Positions 14,326 to 25,732 of a stretch of 64,000 nt of DNA are shown piece by piece. The notes below the pieces were generated by a model. The model did no database searches. It was not told the origin of the DNA and was given only the letters and a program-made list of their open reading frames with translations. Position 1 is the first letter of the stretch. Every line of letters begins with the position of its first letter. Made by a program: the position numbers and the translations under genes. This DNA comes from Marthasterias glacialis (Eukaryota > Echinodermata > Asteroidea > Forcipulatida > Asteriidae): assembly GCA_911728455.2 (NCBI GenBank), contig OU452226.1, positions 19,857,938 through 19,921,937 of the forward strand, read 5' to 3'.

Positions 14326-14365
14326 GTGTTGTTGTTGTTGTTGTTGTTGTTGCTGCTGCTGCTGC

Positions 14366-14396
<31 letters not shown>

Positions 14397-14398
14397 GC

Positions 14399-14486
<88 letters not shown>
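14326..14486. repeat. TTG trinucleotide microsatellite
   Basis: About 160 bp of TTG units with a short TGC interruption near the left end. The long poly-Val and poly-Leu open frames here are only readings of the repeat. Confidence 0.97.
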
Positions 14487-14487
<1 letters not shown>

Positions 14488-15262
14488 CGTTCAGTGGTCT
14501 TAAAAGAAAGACACTTCCTCGACTACAAGAAGAAAGTTAACTAATATTATTTTAAATCGATTTTTTTAACCATCAATTTGGCAAAAGAAATCGCGCTGTG
14601 CATTCTTAAATACAAAGTGCCAGACGGGTTTACAAAAAAAGAAAAAGAGTTATAGTGTCCAGTCTGAAAGCTCACTGATCATAAAGTTCATATCAGCACC
14701 AGTACCTTTAGAGAGCCATTTCCTTTTATGGCATACTGTAACATTTTTATAGAACAGTATGTGGAGTTACCATTGCTTAAACTCCCCGATAACACTTATT
14801 TCTCGTTGCGTCACTGAAGTGGTATCACATAAATTTGATGACAAGTTAATAGGTTGATTTGACGGTGTTTTCGTTTTTGTTTTGCTTCTTCGTTTTTTGT
14901 TTTCACTTGGAGGCTAGAAGTAAATTTCTCTTCCAAAAACAATAAACAATGATAAAACAATCTTTCGACCAGAAATAGTTGATATCATTCACACTCACGT
15001 AAAGCCTCAAATCATACCTTTAATAAAAGAATCAATTATTTCTCATATATAAAACAGATGGGGAAATCAATTTACATCATCTGCTGTTTTAATAATACAA
15101 ATTTTGTTATAACAAAGTTTTACAAAAAATACAATTATTGTGTAATGCAGAAACGAGAACGGCAAAAGCATCTGCCATGAAATTACAAATAACATTTCAA
15201 TTTTATTTCTAAACAAAACAATAATTTTATAACTATTTTTAACAATCGAAAAATGTCATAAA

Positions 15263-15395
15263 CGTACGACTTATTATCTCATATATACGACTTATCTCGT
15301 ACGTACGACCTATTATCTTGTACGTACGACTTATCTCCTACTTACGACTATTATCTCGCAGCACGTTTACTTTATCATCTTGTACGTACAACTTA
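15263..15395. repeat. GTACGTAC/TTATCT palindromic minisatellite
   Basis: Four or five units resemble CGTACGACTTATTATCTCAT or TCTTGTACGTACGACTTATC. It resembles the larger palindromic array at 63.1-63.6 kb but has no recognisable terminal repeats. Confidence 0.6.
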
Positions 15396-15974
15396 GTTTG
15401 TTTTCGTTATTTTTTTATCAGCGTACTTATTCAGCTAAAATGACCGATGCTGAAGGGAAAGTAACCAGTATTACAATATTTATGCCATAAGCTTAAAACA
15501 AACTACTAAATCCACGTGTCTTCTGGACGAACTTAAAGGGGAAGTTCTTTTTGTGTTGGCAGGAAGTTGAGGTTAAAGGTACTTACTTGTCACATCTTTC
15601 CGAGGATTCGGATATGAGAGATGCTGAAAGTCTTCTTCGTGTCTGCAATTCAGAGCATTGGAACACCCAAGTTCCACTCTGAGTCATTAGTGCCTCCCCC
15701 ACCCGCCACCTCAACACCATCACACCACTACCACACAAAATACTGCAACGTAGATCACGTATATAGGCTGCTGGTAATCAGCGTAATGGCACAGTGTTCT
15801 TTCATAATTTACCGCCAAATACCATATAGCCCCCATTCCATATTGAGACAATGTCCCCTTAAAAGTCAATACTTAACACCCGTTGCCCTGACACCACCAA
15901 TACTACGACTCCGCCATTGGTAAGCTGCTGGTATAGGCGTAAAAGAACGTATATTTTTTATGCTCTTAAACGTA

Positions 15975-16130
15975 ATAGGCCGTTAACGAAACTTCGACTT
16001 GGGCTTGGGCTTGGGCTTAGGCTCCGTCGTTTATTTAGAAAACGTGTGTTTTCCTTACGGGGCTTCAAGCAGGCGGACGGAGCCCAAACCGGAGCCCAAG
16101 CCCAAGCCGTGGTTTCGTAAACGGCCCTAG
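15975..16130. repeat. CpG-rich foldback repeat, copy 2
   Basis: The arms are GGCCGTTAACGAAACTTCGA and, in reverse complement from the right, GGGCCGTTTACGAAACCACG, with GGGCTTGGGCTT stretches inside. It is flanked by TA on both sides, which fits a TA target duplication. It begins about 30 bp beyond the stop codon of receptor A, so it probably lies in that gene's 3' untranslated region. Confidence 0.65.
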
Positions 16131-16162
16131 CTTCTATAGTGATCTAAAACGCCCTCAATCGC

Positions 16163-19100
16163 TTATGTTTTTCCAGGTCTTCCGAGAAGGTCATACTCCT
16201 TCCCAGGGTTAGGATTCAAATGACTGTAAGCGTTATCGGTGATATTCTCTTGTGGTGGACGTTTGATGTGATCATAACCTGCATGTGTAGCAGCCGGTTT
16301 TAAAACAATGGCACTGTCAACCTCCTTCCCAAGACTCCCGCTATCTCCCTCACCCTCTTGCCTCCCTACTTCCCGTTCACCTGAAAATTCGTCTTTCTCT
16401 AAAACAAAATACTCGTGGTTTGAGCTTTCCGCCTTTGATTGTTCACGTTCCAGGACAAAATATTCGTGGCCATCTTGGGCCTCCGTATTTAATTCATGCC
16501 CTTCTATGGGCGGAGCTGAGGGGGTTACTTCCTGTCGGGCAGCACTAGCATCAGGGTTGCCACCGCCCTCTGGTATTCGGGAGTAGTAATGACTTTGTTC
16601 GTGACTCAGATGTAAGGCTTTGTACGCATGGTCAGTTGTGGCGTCGTGCGTTGATGCATCTTCGTGGGCGTTTGTGGAAGCAATTGTCCGTTGCCCTTGA
16701 ACGCGCTCATTGTCTGACGTAGAAAACAGTTTAAGTTATCAAAACGAGTAAATAACATGTTGGGAGACATAATATGCATTTATCGGGATAAGTTTAAACG
16801 TTAAAAGTTTAAACTGACTAAAAGTAGCAACATTTTCAGAAAAAACGTCAGCTGCTACTCAATGGAGCCACAGCAGTAGCCAAATCTTTACTTGTAGAGC
16901 ATCATTATCAATATTAGAAAGCACAGCACGTTGTGTGCCCGGTAAAAGGGCGTAAGGTCTAACGCCCTTTTACCGGGAACATAAAGTAGTTCGTCCTGGT
17001 AACAAAAGGAAGTAAGCAACAAAATGGCTCCTGACATGAAAAATATGTCATTTTTGTTAGGTTTTTTTGCCTAGAATTTCCCTGAAGACATGTTTCCCCA
17101 CTTCCCATGCAGAATATAACCTTTCTACAATGACTTTTGCATGTCAACAAATTTACCAAACTTTCCCGCTCACTATTCTTGAAAAACAAATTTTGACATA
17201 AATTGCTTTACGTCCTTTTACCGGGAACTTTACGGGCACACGAGAAGCAGTATTTCATCATAGGGGGAGACACACGTCAAACATATTTAACATTGTTACA
17301 ATAGTACTGGCCAAAACATGAGTTTTCAAAAGAGGGCTCCAAAATACAGCATGCCACTTCAAATCATTCGCTTAACCTCGACCATTTGCCTGTACTTGTA
17401 TGGCGGGTTGCTGCTGCTGTTACCGTTTGTTTGTTGTTTGTTACAATTTATTTATTTTTATTTATTTCTTATTTACCCTGGGGAGACCTCTCAGTGAAAC
17501 ACTGTTTTTCAGAGGTGCCCAGCAACTACAAACAAACATCAAAATATTAAAATTGTATTAATATAAATATAAATATAAATATAAATATAAATATAGGCCT
17601 ATATGTATAAAAACTAAATGATTAAGAGCATTAATTAAAAATAGAATACACTATACAAAGAATACTTGCGGGTACTTGCGGGTACAACCATGTGTTTGAA
17701 TCTCTTTTGCGGGTACAACCATGTGTTTGAATCTCTTTTGAGAGGAGTGTTGGCTCTGAAAAGAGCCGGAGTGGTCTCGACGTTTCGATCAGTATACTCT
17801 GATCGTCTTCAGGAGAATGCTTGTTACAAAGTAAATATTCCACAGTAAATCTCTTACCTTTTTGTGCCATTTCGATAGACGCATCAGCGGAGGTAACGCT
17901 ACACATAAACATAAAGACATACATAATTATTAGAATGACGTTGAAATAAAAAAATTAATGATTGTAATAATTATGTCCTTACCCGGCATAATGTTTTTAG
18001 AAATATTATATGAACATAACACTGTTGTGATTCATAATAGAATAACCATAACATAGTAAAGTAAAATACTTGACTGCTCATTGTCTTTGTTTTTGTTTTT
18101 GTTTTTGTTTTTTATTACTATAAATTAGGTTTCTTGCTCCATAAGTATGGTTGCCTCGTCTCATAAAACCATTTGTAACAATCTCCACTCCAGGAGAGTT
18201 GATAATTCGGCACCAGGAGTGTGTCATTTATGACAGACATGGCGCATAATAGATGTACAGTATTTATTTTTAAATTGTCAAGCTTCAAATTAGGAGAAAA
18301 CAAGTTACCCAGTTTGATTATAGTTTATATTTGTTCTGTTACCATGTTTTTACAAACTTACCCATTTCCTGCTCCACAATTTAATTTATTCGTTCTGAAC
18401 AGACAAATTATTCCCAAAGCGACTGCAACAAGAAAAACCGACAGAACACTTCCAAGAACGATCGCCGCTACATTAACCGTGGCGAGCGGTTCACCGGTCG
18501 ACGGCAGTTCTGTCTTGATAACTCTTGTCGTCGGCTCTTCAATTTCTCTGTTGCTGCAGCTGCCAATTTATAAATACATATACCGAAAATGAAGATATCA
18601 TTGCATTTTCTTTTACATTTTTTTAACTGAAGATACGGTACGGAACTGAACTGTTTTTCTTAAGTTTAGGCATGTGATTACTCAGGATTTTCTCAAAATC
18701 TCCGTGAGCATTAAAATGTTATAAAAGGATTAAAACAATCACCATTTGGAGAAAGAAATAGTTCACTATGTGTCCGAACATGTAGTTTGTATATTTTCTG
18801 GTGCTGCACAGAGTCCTAAACCTCCCGAATTGTAGAATTTTTGAGGTTCAGGGGTGGGGGGGGGGGGCAGGCCCGGTGCCATTTCAGGAATGTTCACAGA
18901 CATCAACTCGCATCCCCGTAACTTGTGGATCCCCCCACGGAGAACCAAACTCAATCTTTAAAAAATTGACTCAATAGTAACTCAACACCCAAATGTTTGG
19001 ACTCTGAATTGTTTGAGTTTATTTTTTGGCCAGCAGCACCATATCCTACAAAGTCGGACAACTTCCTGAGTATGTTTTCGGGGAATTAGTCAATGGTTCA

Positions 19101-21487
19101 GGCATGGGTTGAGGGAAGTATGTGGGCGTCCCTCGAGCTCCACGGTTCGTTTTAACCTCTTATAGCCCAGTCACTTCGTTGCTACTCCGGAGAACCGAAA
19201 CTAAAGGTTGCAGACAAAAGTTTACCTCATTCCCAATGGCGCACGCCCTGTTTGACCCAAATCACACAAGCAGCACTTGTAGACGATGCTAGAGAAGTAC
19301 GACTTGTAGTACATACATGACCCATCACTGTCGTCGTACGTACACACCTCGGCGTCGTCTCCGTACGTACAGTACGCCGACTGATCGTCATCGCATAACG
19401 CTATTGAAATAGTATTCAATGATGTTAGCTTTAAACGTGATCATGACATTTTTCATCCCTAAATTAGCCCCCAAAATAACATAAAACTTTCAGGAACGCT
19501 AGGTGGCAGCAGACTTACCAGATACTGATCGTTCTCGGAGAATGTAAACACGCTCAGAACTGTATATACGGAAACATGGAAAATGTATCTGGTATGTCAA
19601 TATGACAGAACCAGATCTTGCTTCTCGTTAAAATTCCTCAGTTGAGACCTTTTGTATCTCGTCTCCATAAGGAATCGAATACAAGGGCATACTTACTTGA
19701 ACTACCTGGGTTGTACTTTTGACACACAGTCTGTTCCGCACTGTCCTTTTGACCCCAACTTGATTCGCATAGCCATTGACAAAAAGTGCATCCCAAATCT
19801 GACAGGGAACACGTGCTCTCGTCGTTGCACCTGCAATGATGGACAGAAAATGTGACTTGTTTATTTCGGCTAAATTCAGTCCAATTGGCCTTTTTTACTG
19901 CAAGAGGGCGCCCTTTGGGGTAGATTGTGGGTCAAACCATAGAAATAGTGTGGTAAACCAAATGCAATTAGACTTCTAATTAAGCAGTTAATATACAACT
20001 TTTTATGCTTTTTTATTGACAGTTTTACAATGGATCGGTGTGAGATACTTGCTTGGAAAATTGTATTTTTTATGTTTTGAAATATTTGTATGCTTTCAAA
20101 ATGGAATTAGTATTGCGCCCTCTTGCTGTCATAACTACGGCCTATTCAACAATGCACAAATAACATTTCATCGACTCAGTCAAAGACAAGAGGAGTTTGT
20201 TTAAAACAAATTGAAATAAAAACACGCCGTCTGATAAGAAATTTAATTGTCCGGTGACATCATGGCAGTAACGATTTCTTACAAAATAATGGTTGAACTG
20301 GATTCGAGTGTTCCGGGTAAAACGCAACACTTTAATGTTGTAGCCACCAACATATTTATTTTCTTTGGTTGCTAAACGTTGTCTTCGTGTGTGCGCACGC
20401 ACGCACTCTTTAACACCCATTTTGAAAAGTAACTCATTGATCCGCCATCGTTCCCCTTCTCAATAGGCCTTATTTTTGACTGCAAGAGGGCGCCCTTTGG
20501 GGTAAATTGGTTAATCAGATGTGATTAGTCTTCGAATAAAGCAGCTAATACACAGCTTTTAAGTGTCTTTTTTATTGACAGTGTAAGATATTTGCTTGGA
20601 AAATTTGTGTTTTGTAACGTTTTAAAATAGTTTTGTACTTTCAATTTAGAATTAGTATTGCACCCTCTTGCTGCCAAAAATACGGCCTATAGAAACTCCC
20701 ATGTGGATTATTGTTCCCTGGCAATTCCTTGTGGACTATTACATTGTGTCCATCGTTTTGAGTAGACAGTGAGTTGGTCGGTGTATGCGCACCTTCTCAA
20801 AATAATGCTTTTTGTAAGTATGACGCAAAAATGATCTAGTTTTGTGCAAGTTAACTTCACGCTAACTGGACCCAACAGTGATTTTACAAGAAGCCCGTAG
20901 GAAATGCATTAAAGTTGTTGCTCCTTAAGGATCTGTGTAGTGTATTAAAAAATAGTTTATAGGACTTGCCTCTCAGATAAATTTTGCAAAAAGTCTGAAG
21001 GTCTTCTCAGAATGATCAAAATCTATAATATGAAATGCCTTTATTCGATGACATAAGATAATTTGTGTAAAATAACAACCAAAACATATGGCAGCCTTGG
21101 AGCCGGAAGTAAAAACCTTGGGCATGCAGCAGCTAGATGCGCTCACGTGTGAACATAAAGGCCTACCGACAGGATAAAGGTGATCATAAATTCGCGAATC
21201 AATAATATGATCCGAAATTTGTTATTTTTGTTGCATTTTATTACTTACTGAAAATTGACAATTCGGTTGAGAAAAAACGAAATTCGTTGAATGGTTAGTT
21301 GGACTTACCCATTACACATGTAATCTCGTAACTCGTCTCTGTGGGATGTAAACGCCGAGGGAACGGTCACATTTGTACTCGAGGTAGAAGACAACTGGAT
21401 GAGTTCTCCCCCGAGAAAGAGGATGAGAAACAAAGCAAATCGTGCCGCTCGAAGTAACCTCAAAGAAGCGGTCATGTACAATACCAT
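16163..21487 (-). CDS. receptor A: Cys-rich type I membrane protein with C-terminal ITAM
   Basis: Exons are 21487-21309, 19830-19697, 19400-19226, 18559-18362, 17898-17858 and 16713-16163, with phases 2,1,2,2,1. The total is 1278 nt (425 residues). Residues 1-30 or so form a signal peptide (FALFLILFLGG core), and the ATG has A at -3 and G at +4. The ectodomain has 15 Cys spread over exons 1-4, against 14 in C-E. A Thr/Pro stalk precedes the helix at about 191-217 (VNVAAIVLGSV...). The tail (about 243-425) carries YKAL, two YFVL, YDHI, YSHL and YDLL. The last two form YxxL-x7-YxxL at 16228-16184, an exact ITAM spacing. This is one of five tandem paralogues. SH2-mediated signalling is inferred from the motifs alone, and no named family is recognised. 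It is the most divergent copy. Confidence 0.85.
17660..17825 (-). mobile_element. Penelope-like terminal fragment with hammerhead-like core
   Basis: On the minus strand this reads CTGAAGA, a hairpin GATCAG..CTGATC, then GAAACGTC, followed by the end of a retroelement-like frame. A 31 bp stretch (GCGGGTACAACCATGTGTTT onward) is duplicated in tandem. The same segment recurs at 29003-29125. It lies in intron 5 of receptor A, directly after the micro-exon. The order CTGANGA-stem-GAAAC resembles a hammerhead ribozyme core as known from Penelope-like elements. Activity is not implied. Confidence 0.5.
19886..20146. repeat. GAGGGCGC inverted-repeat MITE, copy 1
   Basis: The left end is TTGGCCTTTTTTACTGCAAG then AGGGCGC. 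The right end in reverse complement is AATAGGCCGTAGTTATGACA then GCAAGAGGGCGC. The body is AT-rich, with a conserved run like AAACCATAGAAATAGTGTGG. It sits in intron 1 of receptor A. Confidence 0.7.
20464..20690. repeat. GAGGGCGC inverted-repeat MITE, copy 2
   Basis: The left terminus is ATAGGCCTTATTTTTGACTG then CAAGAGGGCGC. The right terminus in reverse complement is ATAGGCCGTATTTTTGGCAG then CAAGAGGGTGC. This is the cleanest pair of ends in the family. It is in intron 1 of receptor A. Confidence 0.8.
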
Positions 21488-21593
21488 CTTGGTCTCACAG
21501 CTGGCCCTGACATGGGAAAATATTTTCAAAGCAGCATTGAAAACAAAACAACAATTTCTAATGATAAAAGTATCAAACTGTTCATTAGAAAAC

Positions 21594-21890
21594 GTGTCGT
21601 GGCAGAGCGGTTTAGTGCATCAGACTCAAGACTCACCAGGATGTGGGTTCGAATCCCGGTTATGACACTTGTGTCATTGAGCAAGACACTTAACTATAGA
21701 TTGCTTCAAATTGGTGAAGAGGTAGTTATGTTTGTCTCGCAACGGATTCATTTACCCCTCCCTGTTCTTAGCTGTGCTGTGAAGAGACTTGCGTTTATAT
21801 CTCACCATGTCTTGTTTCTGTGCATTGGGGCAGGTTTCTATCCCACACCTCGAGCGGCCTTTGGGCGTCATGCATTACAAAAAGAAAAGA
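21594..21890 (+). mobile_element. tRNA-Leu-derived SINE, copy 1
   Basis: The head resembles a class II tRNA: GTGGCAGAGCGGTTTAGTGC (A-box region), ACTCAAG in the anticodon-arm position, then GGTTCGAATCCCGG (B box). It continues into the common SINE segment GAGCAAGACACTTAACTATA. A second copy with better anticodon-arm retention is at 38931-39265. This copy begins about 107 bp upstream of the receptor A start codon. Confidence 0.8.
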
Positions 21891-22131
21891 AAAGGGTGGT
21901 TTTACCTAGCTTTTAGAGAAAATTATGCCCTTTCAAAAATCATAATTAAGCCAACTGAAAACAGGATAAGTTGTCAACCATTTTTTCTTGTTGAATATAT
22001 CGGTGGAAAGGTCATGTCTCAAGAAATAGTTCTGTAAATATTACAATGTTGTGCCAGCACCTCCTGGTTCGGGGTGTAAACATGCACGCTAAACAGCACT
22101 TAGCAAGAAAATGGTGTACTTTATCTTGATT

Positions 22132-22640
22132 CAAAGACAGTAAGAACACCAATATCGGAAATTTTGTTAGTAGTGCCAACGTTATGCCTTGTCTTGATTT
22201 AGAGAACGTAATGAGTACCAGTATCGACACTCCGACTCTATACATTCTTGATGACCAGCGTAGGCATTGTGACCATCCATCACCAAAGCAGTAGCTTCAT
22301 TCAGAAAAAATGAAGAATATCAGTATCGATAATCCTGTAAACAGTGCCAATGTCGTACCTTACCTTGATTCAAAGACAGTAAGAACACCAATATTGGAAA
22401 TTTTGTTAGTAGTGCCAACGTTATGCCTTGTCTGGATTCAGAGAACGTAATGAGTACCAGTATCGACACTCCGACTCTATACATTCTTGATGACCAGCGT
22501 CGGCATTGTGACCATCCATCACCAAAGCAGTAGCTTCATTCAGAAACAATAAAGAATATCAGTATCAATAATCATGTAATCAGTGCCAATGTCGTACCTT
22601 ACCTTGATTCAAAGACAGTAAGCACACCTGTATACAAACC
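22132..22640. repeat. 239 bp tandem duplication, about 2.1 copies
   Basis: CAAAGACAGTAAGAACACCA occurs at 22132 and 22371, and a third start with one change occurs at 22610, giving a 239 bp period. The two full units differ at only a few positions. Nothing coding is seen in the unit. Confidence 0.9.
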
Positions 22641-24301
22641 AGCAGCTTTGTCCAAATTGGCAACGGTGAATCTACGACTCAACCAGGGGTGCCTGGTGTA
22701 TCGCAAAAGAGATTCCAATGCAGTAACGGTTCACGACGTCAATTTTAACACAGAACAGTAAAAGCAAACACGATAGAAATTGTGTCTCATAACTTTTAAA
22801 AACGTTGATCTTTTGAGAGTTAAAAAAGCGTATAGCTACGGTGTGACATACTATAGGTAAACTAAAAGTCGAGAGGAAGTTGATGTGCATATAGTAGATA
22901 ACGTTAACAGCAGGATTAGTCACGCTGGGCTGAATACCATTAAGTGGTATTAAACTCTACTCCAAGGCAGGAAATAATGTCACAAGGATAACGGACCATC
23001 CTTTCCTCCCACTCGACTGACCATGCCGGTACGTGGTTGACAGACTTTTATTTTCGATTACATGTTAGTCTTCGTTTCAAGGCATCCATGTTTTGTCTGC
23101 TGGTTTTGCACGATGGGGTGTTTGATTTTGTTTGTTTGTTTGTCTGTTTGTTTGTTTCTTCACTTACAGGGGGTTGTATGATGATTCGTCTTTTTTTCCG
23201 GTTGGGGTTGTCTCCTTTTGCTTGTTTTGTCGCGTATTGTATTTGTTTTAATGGTTGAGTTACTGTAATAGTTACGTCTCCCAGTAGGCCTGTATTTCAA
23301 ATTCTGTACCTGCAACTGAAAACGATCAAAACCGAACTTCGAAATAAAGAAAGTGCGCCCTCTTTAGATGATCCCCTCTCAAAAACTACCCAATTACCGT
23401 ACGACGTATCAATCATTCATAATGGACTGTTTTACATTATGGGGATTCGGGGAAACAAAAAGCGTGTTGAGAAGAGACTATGGTCGCATCAGTTCGTTGT
23501 AAAAACGAAAGTAGGAGTGTATGGTGACCGTACCGGTATACGGTGTCAATTTTCCCCTCATCGAAAATGAATCGAGCCAACCAGCCCATCTAGCTGGTAG
23601 CCGTGTCGGGGAAGCCGGTATCCGTTTCAGCTGTTGCTTGTCATTAGATTCGACGACATGGTTCATCCTTTAGACAAACCACTGAGAAACACCACAGCTC
23701 ATAACTAAGTGATTGCATAGTGCTTCCGAAAGCCTTGGTTGTAGAGTGTTCTCCCACCTTCCAAAGCTTCAATTTCTACCGAGAAAACTGCAGCGACATC
23801 AAATTATTTTATCTGCTATTGGATCTAAAGACCACAAGCAAAACTATTTAGTAGAAAAAAGTTAAAATAAATTATTTGCAAAGACAGAAAAACTTCGTCC
23901 TTTTAATTAATGAGAAGTTGACATATTACTTTATAGTGAACGTTTATTTTCCTCAAATATAACACTCCTCAATTATTTTGAATTATTTACATTACAAATA
24001 ATGATCCTTTAACCTTTGATCAAAATAGTTTTATAAACATTTACATTAAGAAAAAAACCCAGGTGTCATATCCTGCAGTAATCATCCACCAGTGACTGTT
24101 TAAAAAATGATTCAGTCAAGATTGTCTGTTGAGGGATAAACAAATGCAAATGACACCAAATAATTGTACCAAAGAGCATGGCTACTTCTCCCCCCCCCCC
24201 CCCGTATTTATTTTCGATGAAACATGACGAGAAATATTCTGGGAAATGTTTGAGTTGTATGATATGTCTACAAAATATACCAATTTTGTTTTTGTGTACC
24301 A

Positions 24302-24475
24302 TTGAAACCAGTGTCGATTATCATGTAACACATGAAACCAGTATCGATTATCCCGTAACCTATGAAACCAGTATCGATTATCATGTAACCCGTGAATCCA
24401 TCACCCGGTATCGTTTATCATTGTACATTATCAGACACTTGTCACATAACCAATGAAACCAGTATCGAGTATCTG
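24302..24475. repeat. 30 bp minisatellite
   Basis: Units resemble GAAACCAGTATCGATTATCA TGTAACCCAT. There are three clear copies from 24304 and a degraded copy near 24450-24475. Confidence 0.75.
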
Positions 24476-24696
24476 GTACCGAATTTCCGGTTTAATTGCA
24501 CTTGAAATACACTTGTTATAATTACTTTCACCTGAGCACATGGTTTTTCTTTCGAGTTGCGAAATGGAAGTAACATGTTCATGTTATTTCCATTTGCAAA
24601 GTTTTTAATGACAAATCTTAGGGCGTTGGCCGGCGTATTTTTTTCTCTCCTAGTTGTAATACAGGTAATACGTTGTTTGTACTCCTTCATCCGTGC

Positions 24697-24857
24697 AGCA
24701 GCGTAGCCAAGGGGGAGGGGGCCGGGGGCAAGTGCCCCCAAATTTCCAGTGCCCCAGGTGCAAAAAAAAAAAAAAAAAAAATTACACCTGCCCCCCCCCC
24801 ACCCACTGAAAAGCAATGCCCCCTGTGAACCCTAAAATCCTGTTTACGCCACTGCCT
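24697..24857. repeat. foldback repeat with G/C homopolymer core
   Basis: The left edge has GCAGCGTAGCCAAGGGGGAG. The right edge in reverse complement has GGCAGTGGCGTAAACAGG. Between them are G-rich and C-rich runs and an A run of 20 or so. A related left edge (AGTGGCGTAGCCAG) starts another G-rich stretch at 25091-25340. Confidence 0.5.
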
Positions 24858-25732
24858 CCGTGGTTGTGTGGTTATGAATCGAAAGCTACAGGAAAAGAAT
24901 TAATACACCCTTCGATTTTTTTTTCTACAGCATTGATTTTTTTTTCTTTTCGAAAAGCAAATTCATTTTCATCCTCGAGTTTCCATCAAACGCCCCATAC
25001 AAACAACGCGTCAAACATTCATGTAAATAAGTTCATCCCGTTTTGATTACTATTGAGGCAGTCGATATAAGCAAGGATGATTTGGTCCTCAGTGGCGTAG
25101 CCAGAATTTGTTCACTGGGGGGGGGGGGGGGCACGGGGGTCATTGCTATTCACTGGAGGGGGGGGGGGGGGGCGGCAGGTACCATTTTTAAATTTTTTTT
25201 TAAAAATGAATTACATGTATTTACATTTTTTCTTTGGGGGAGGACCGGGGGCACTGGAATTTTGTTTTAATTATTATTATTGTTTTTTTTTTTTTGGGGG
25301 GGGGCACGTGCCGTCCAGCCCCCCCCCCCCCCCCCCCATTTAAGCGGATGCTTTGAACACCGACGCTCAGGGTTTGCACACTGCATTTATAAATCGAACT
25401 GTTACTTACTTAACAAATGATTTCTTATTAGTGATTTAAAGACGCCCGCTCGTCACCATTACCCGACGACTATTTCTGTGGCACAAAACGATCATGTACC
25501 CGTACCGGTACCTAGTTTACATACAATGCGTGCGCCGGTCAAAAGGTGATCTTTCGTGGCGCGAATTTGTTTTTTCGTGCGTTGACGAGTGGGCGTCTTT
25601 AAAAGTAAAAATCAAAACGATTATAACGAGAATAATGTAGGCTTTACTAAACCATTACCTTTTTAAGAATTTTCTGTGGGTTAAAGTCCAAATACTTTAA
25701 GGAATCGCGCCATCTGTTGGTTTGGAAGGTCC

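Larger units (their letters stand above)
12956..16162. other. spacer between GPCR and receptor A
   Basis: This holds the GPCR 5' flank, a CpG-rich foldback repeat, a 160 bp TTG microsatellite, a short patch of GTACGTAC-type repeats near 15263-15395, and a second foldback repeat just past the end of receptor A. No gene is visible. Confidence 0.5.
21488..25732. other. spacer between receptors A and B
   Basis: The spacer holds the 5' flank of receptor A with a SINE, a 239 bp tandem duplication, a 30 bp minisatellite, and several long G or C runs embedded in GTGGCGTAGCC-type repeats (24.70-24.86 and 25.09-25.34 kb). No gene is supported. Confidence 0.5.

Noticed and set aside
14274-14544. Long poly-Val and poly-Leu open frames
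   Set aside because: They are translations of the TTG microsatellite and have no coding context.
17631-17924. 97-codon minus-strand frame as an independent gene
   Set aside because: It joins receptor A micro-exon 5 to intronic Penelope-like sequence across a good GTAAGA donor.
21512-21916. 134-codon plus-strand frame
   Set aside because: It reads through the SINE, and similar short frames appear at the other SINE copy.
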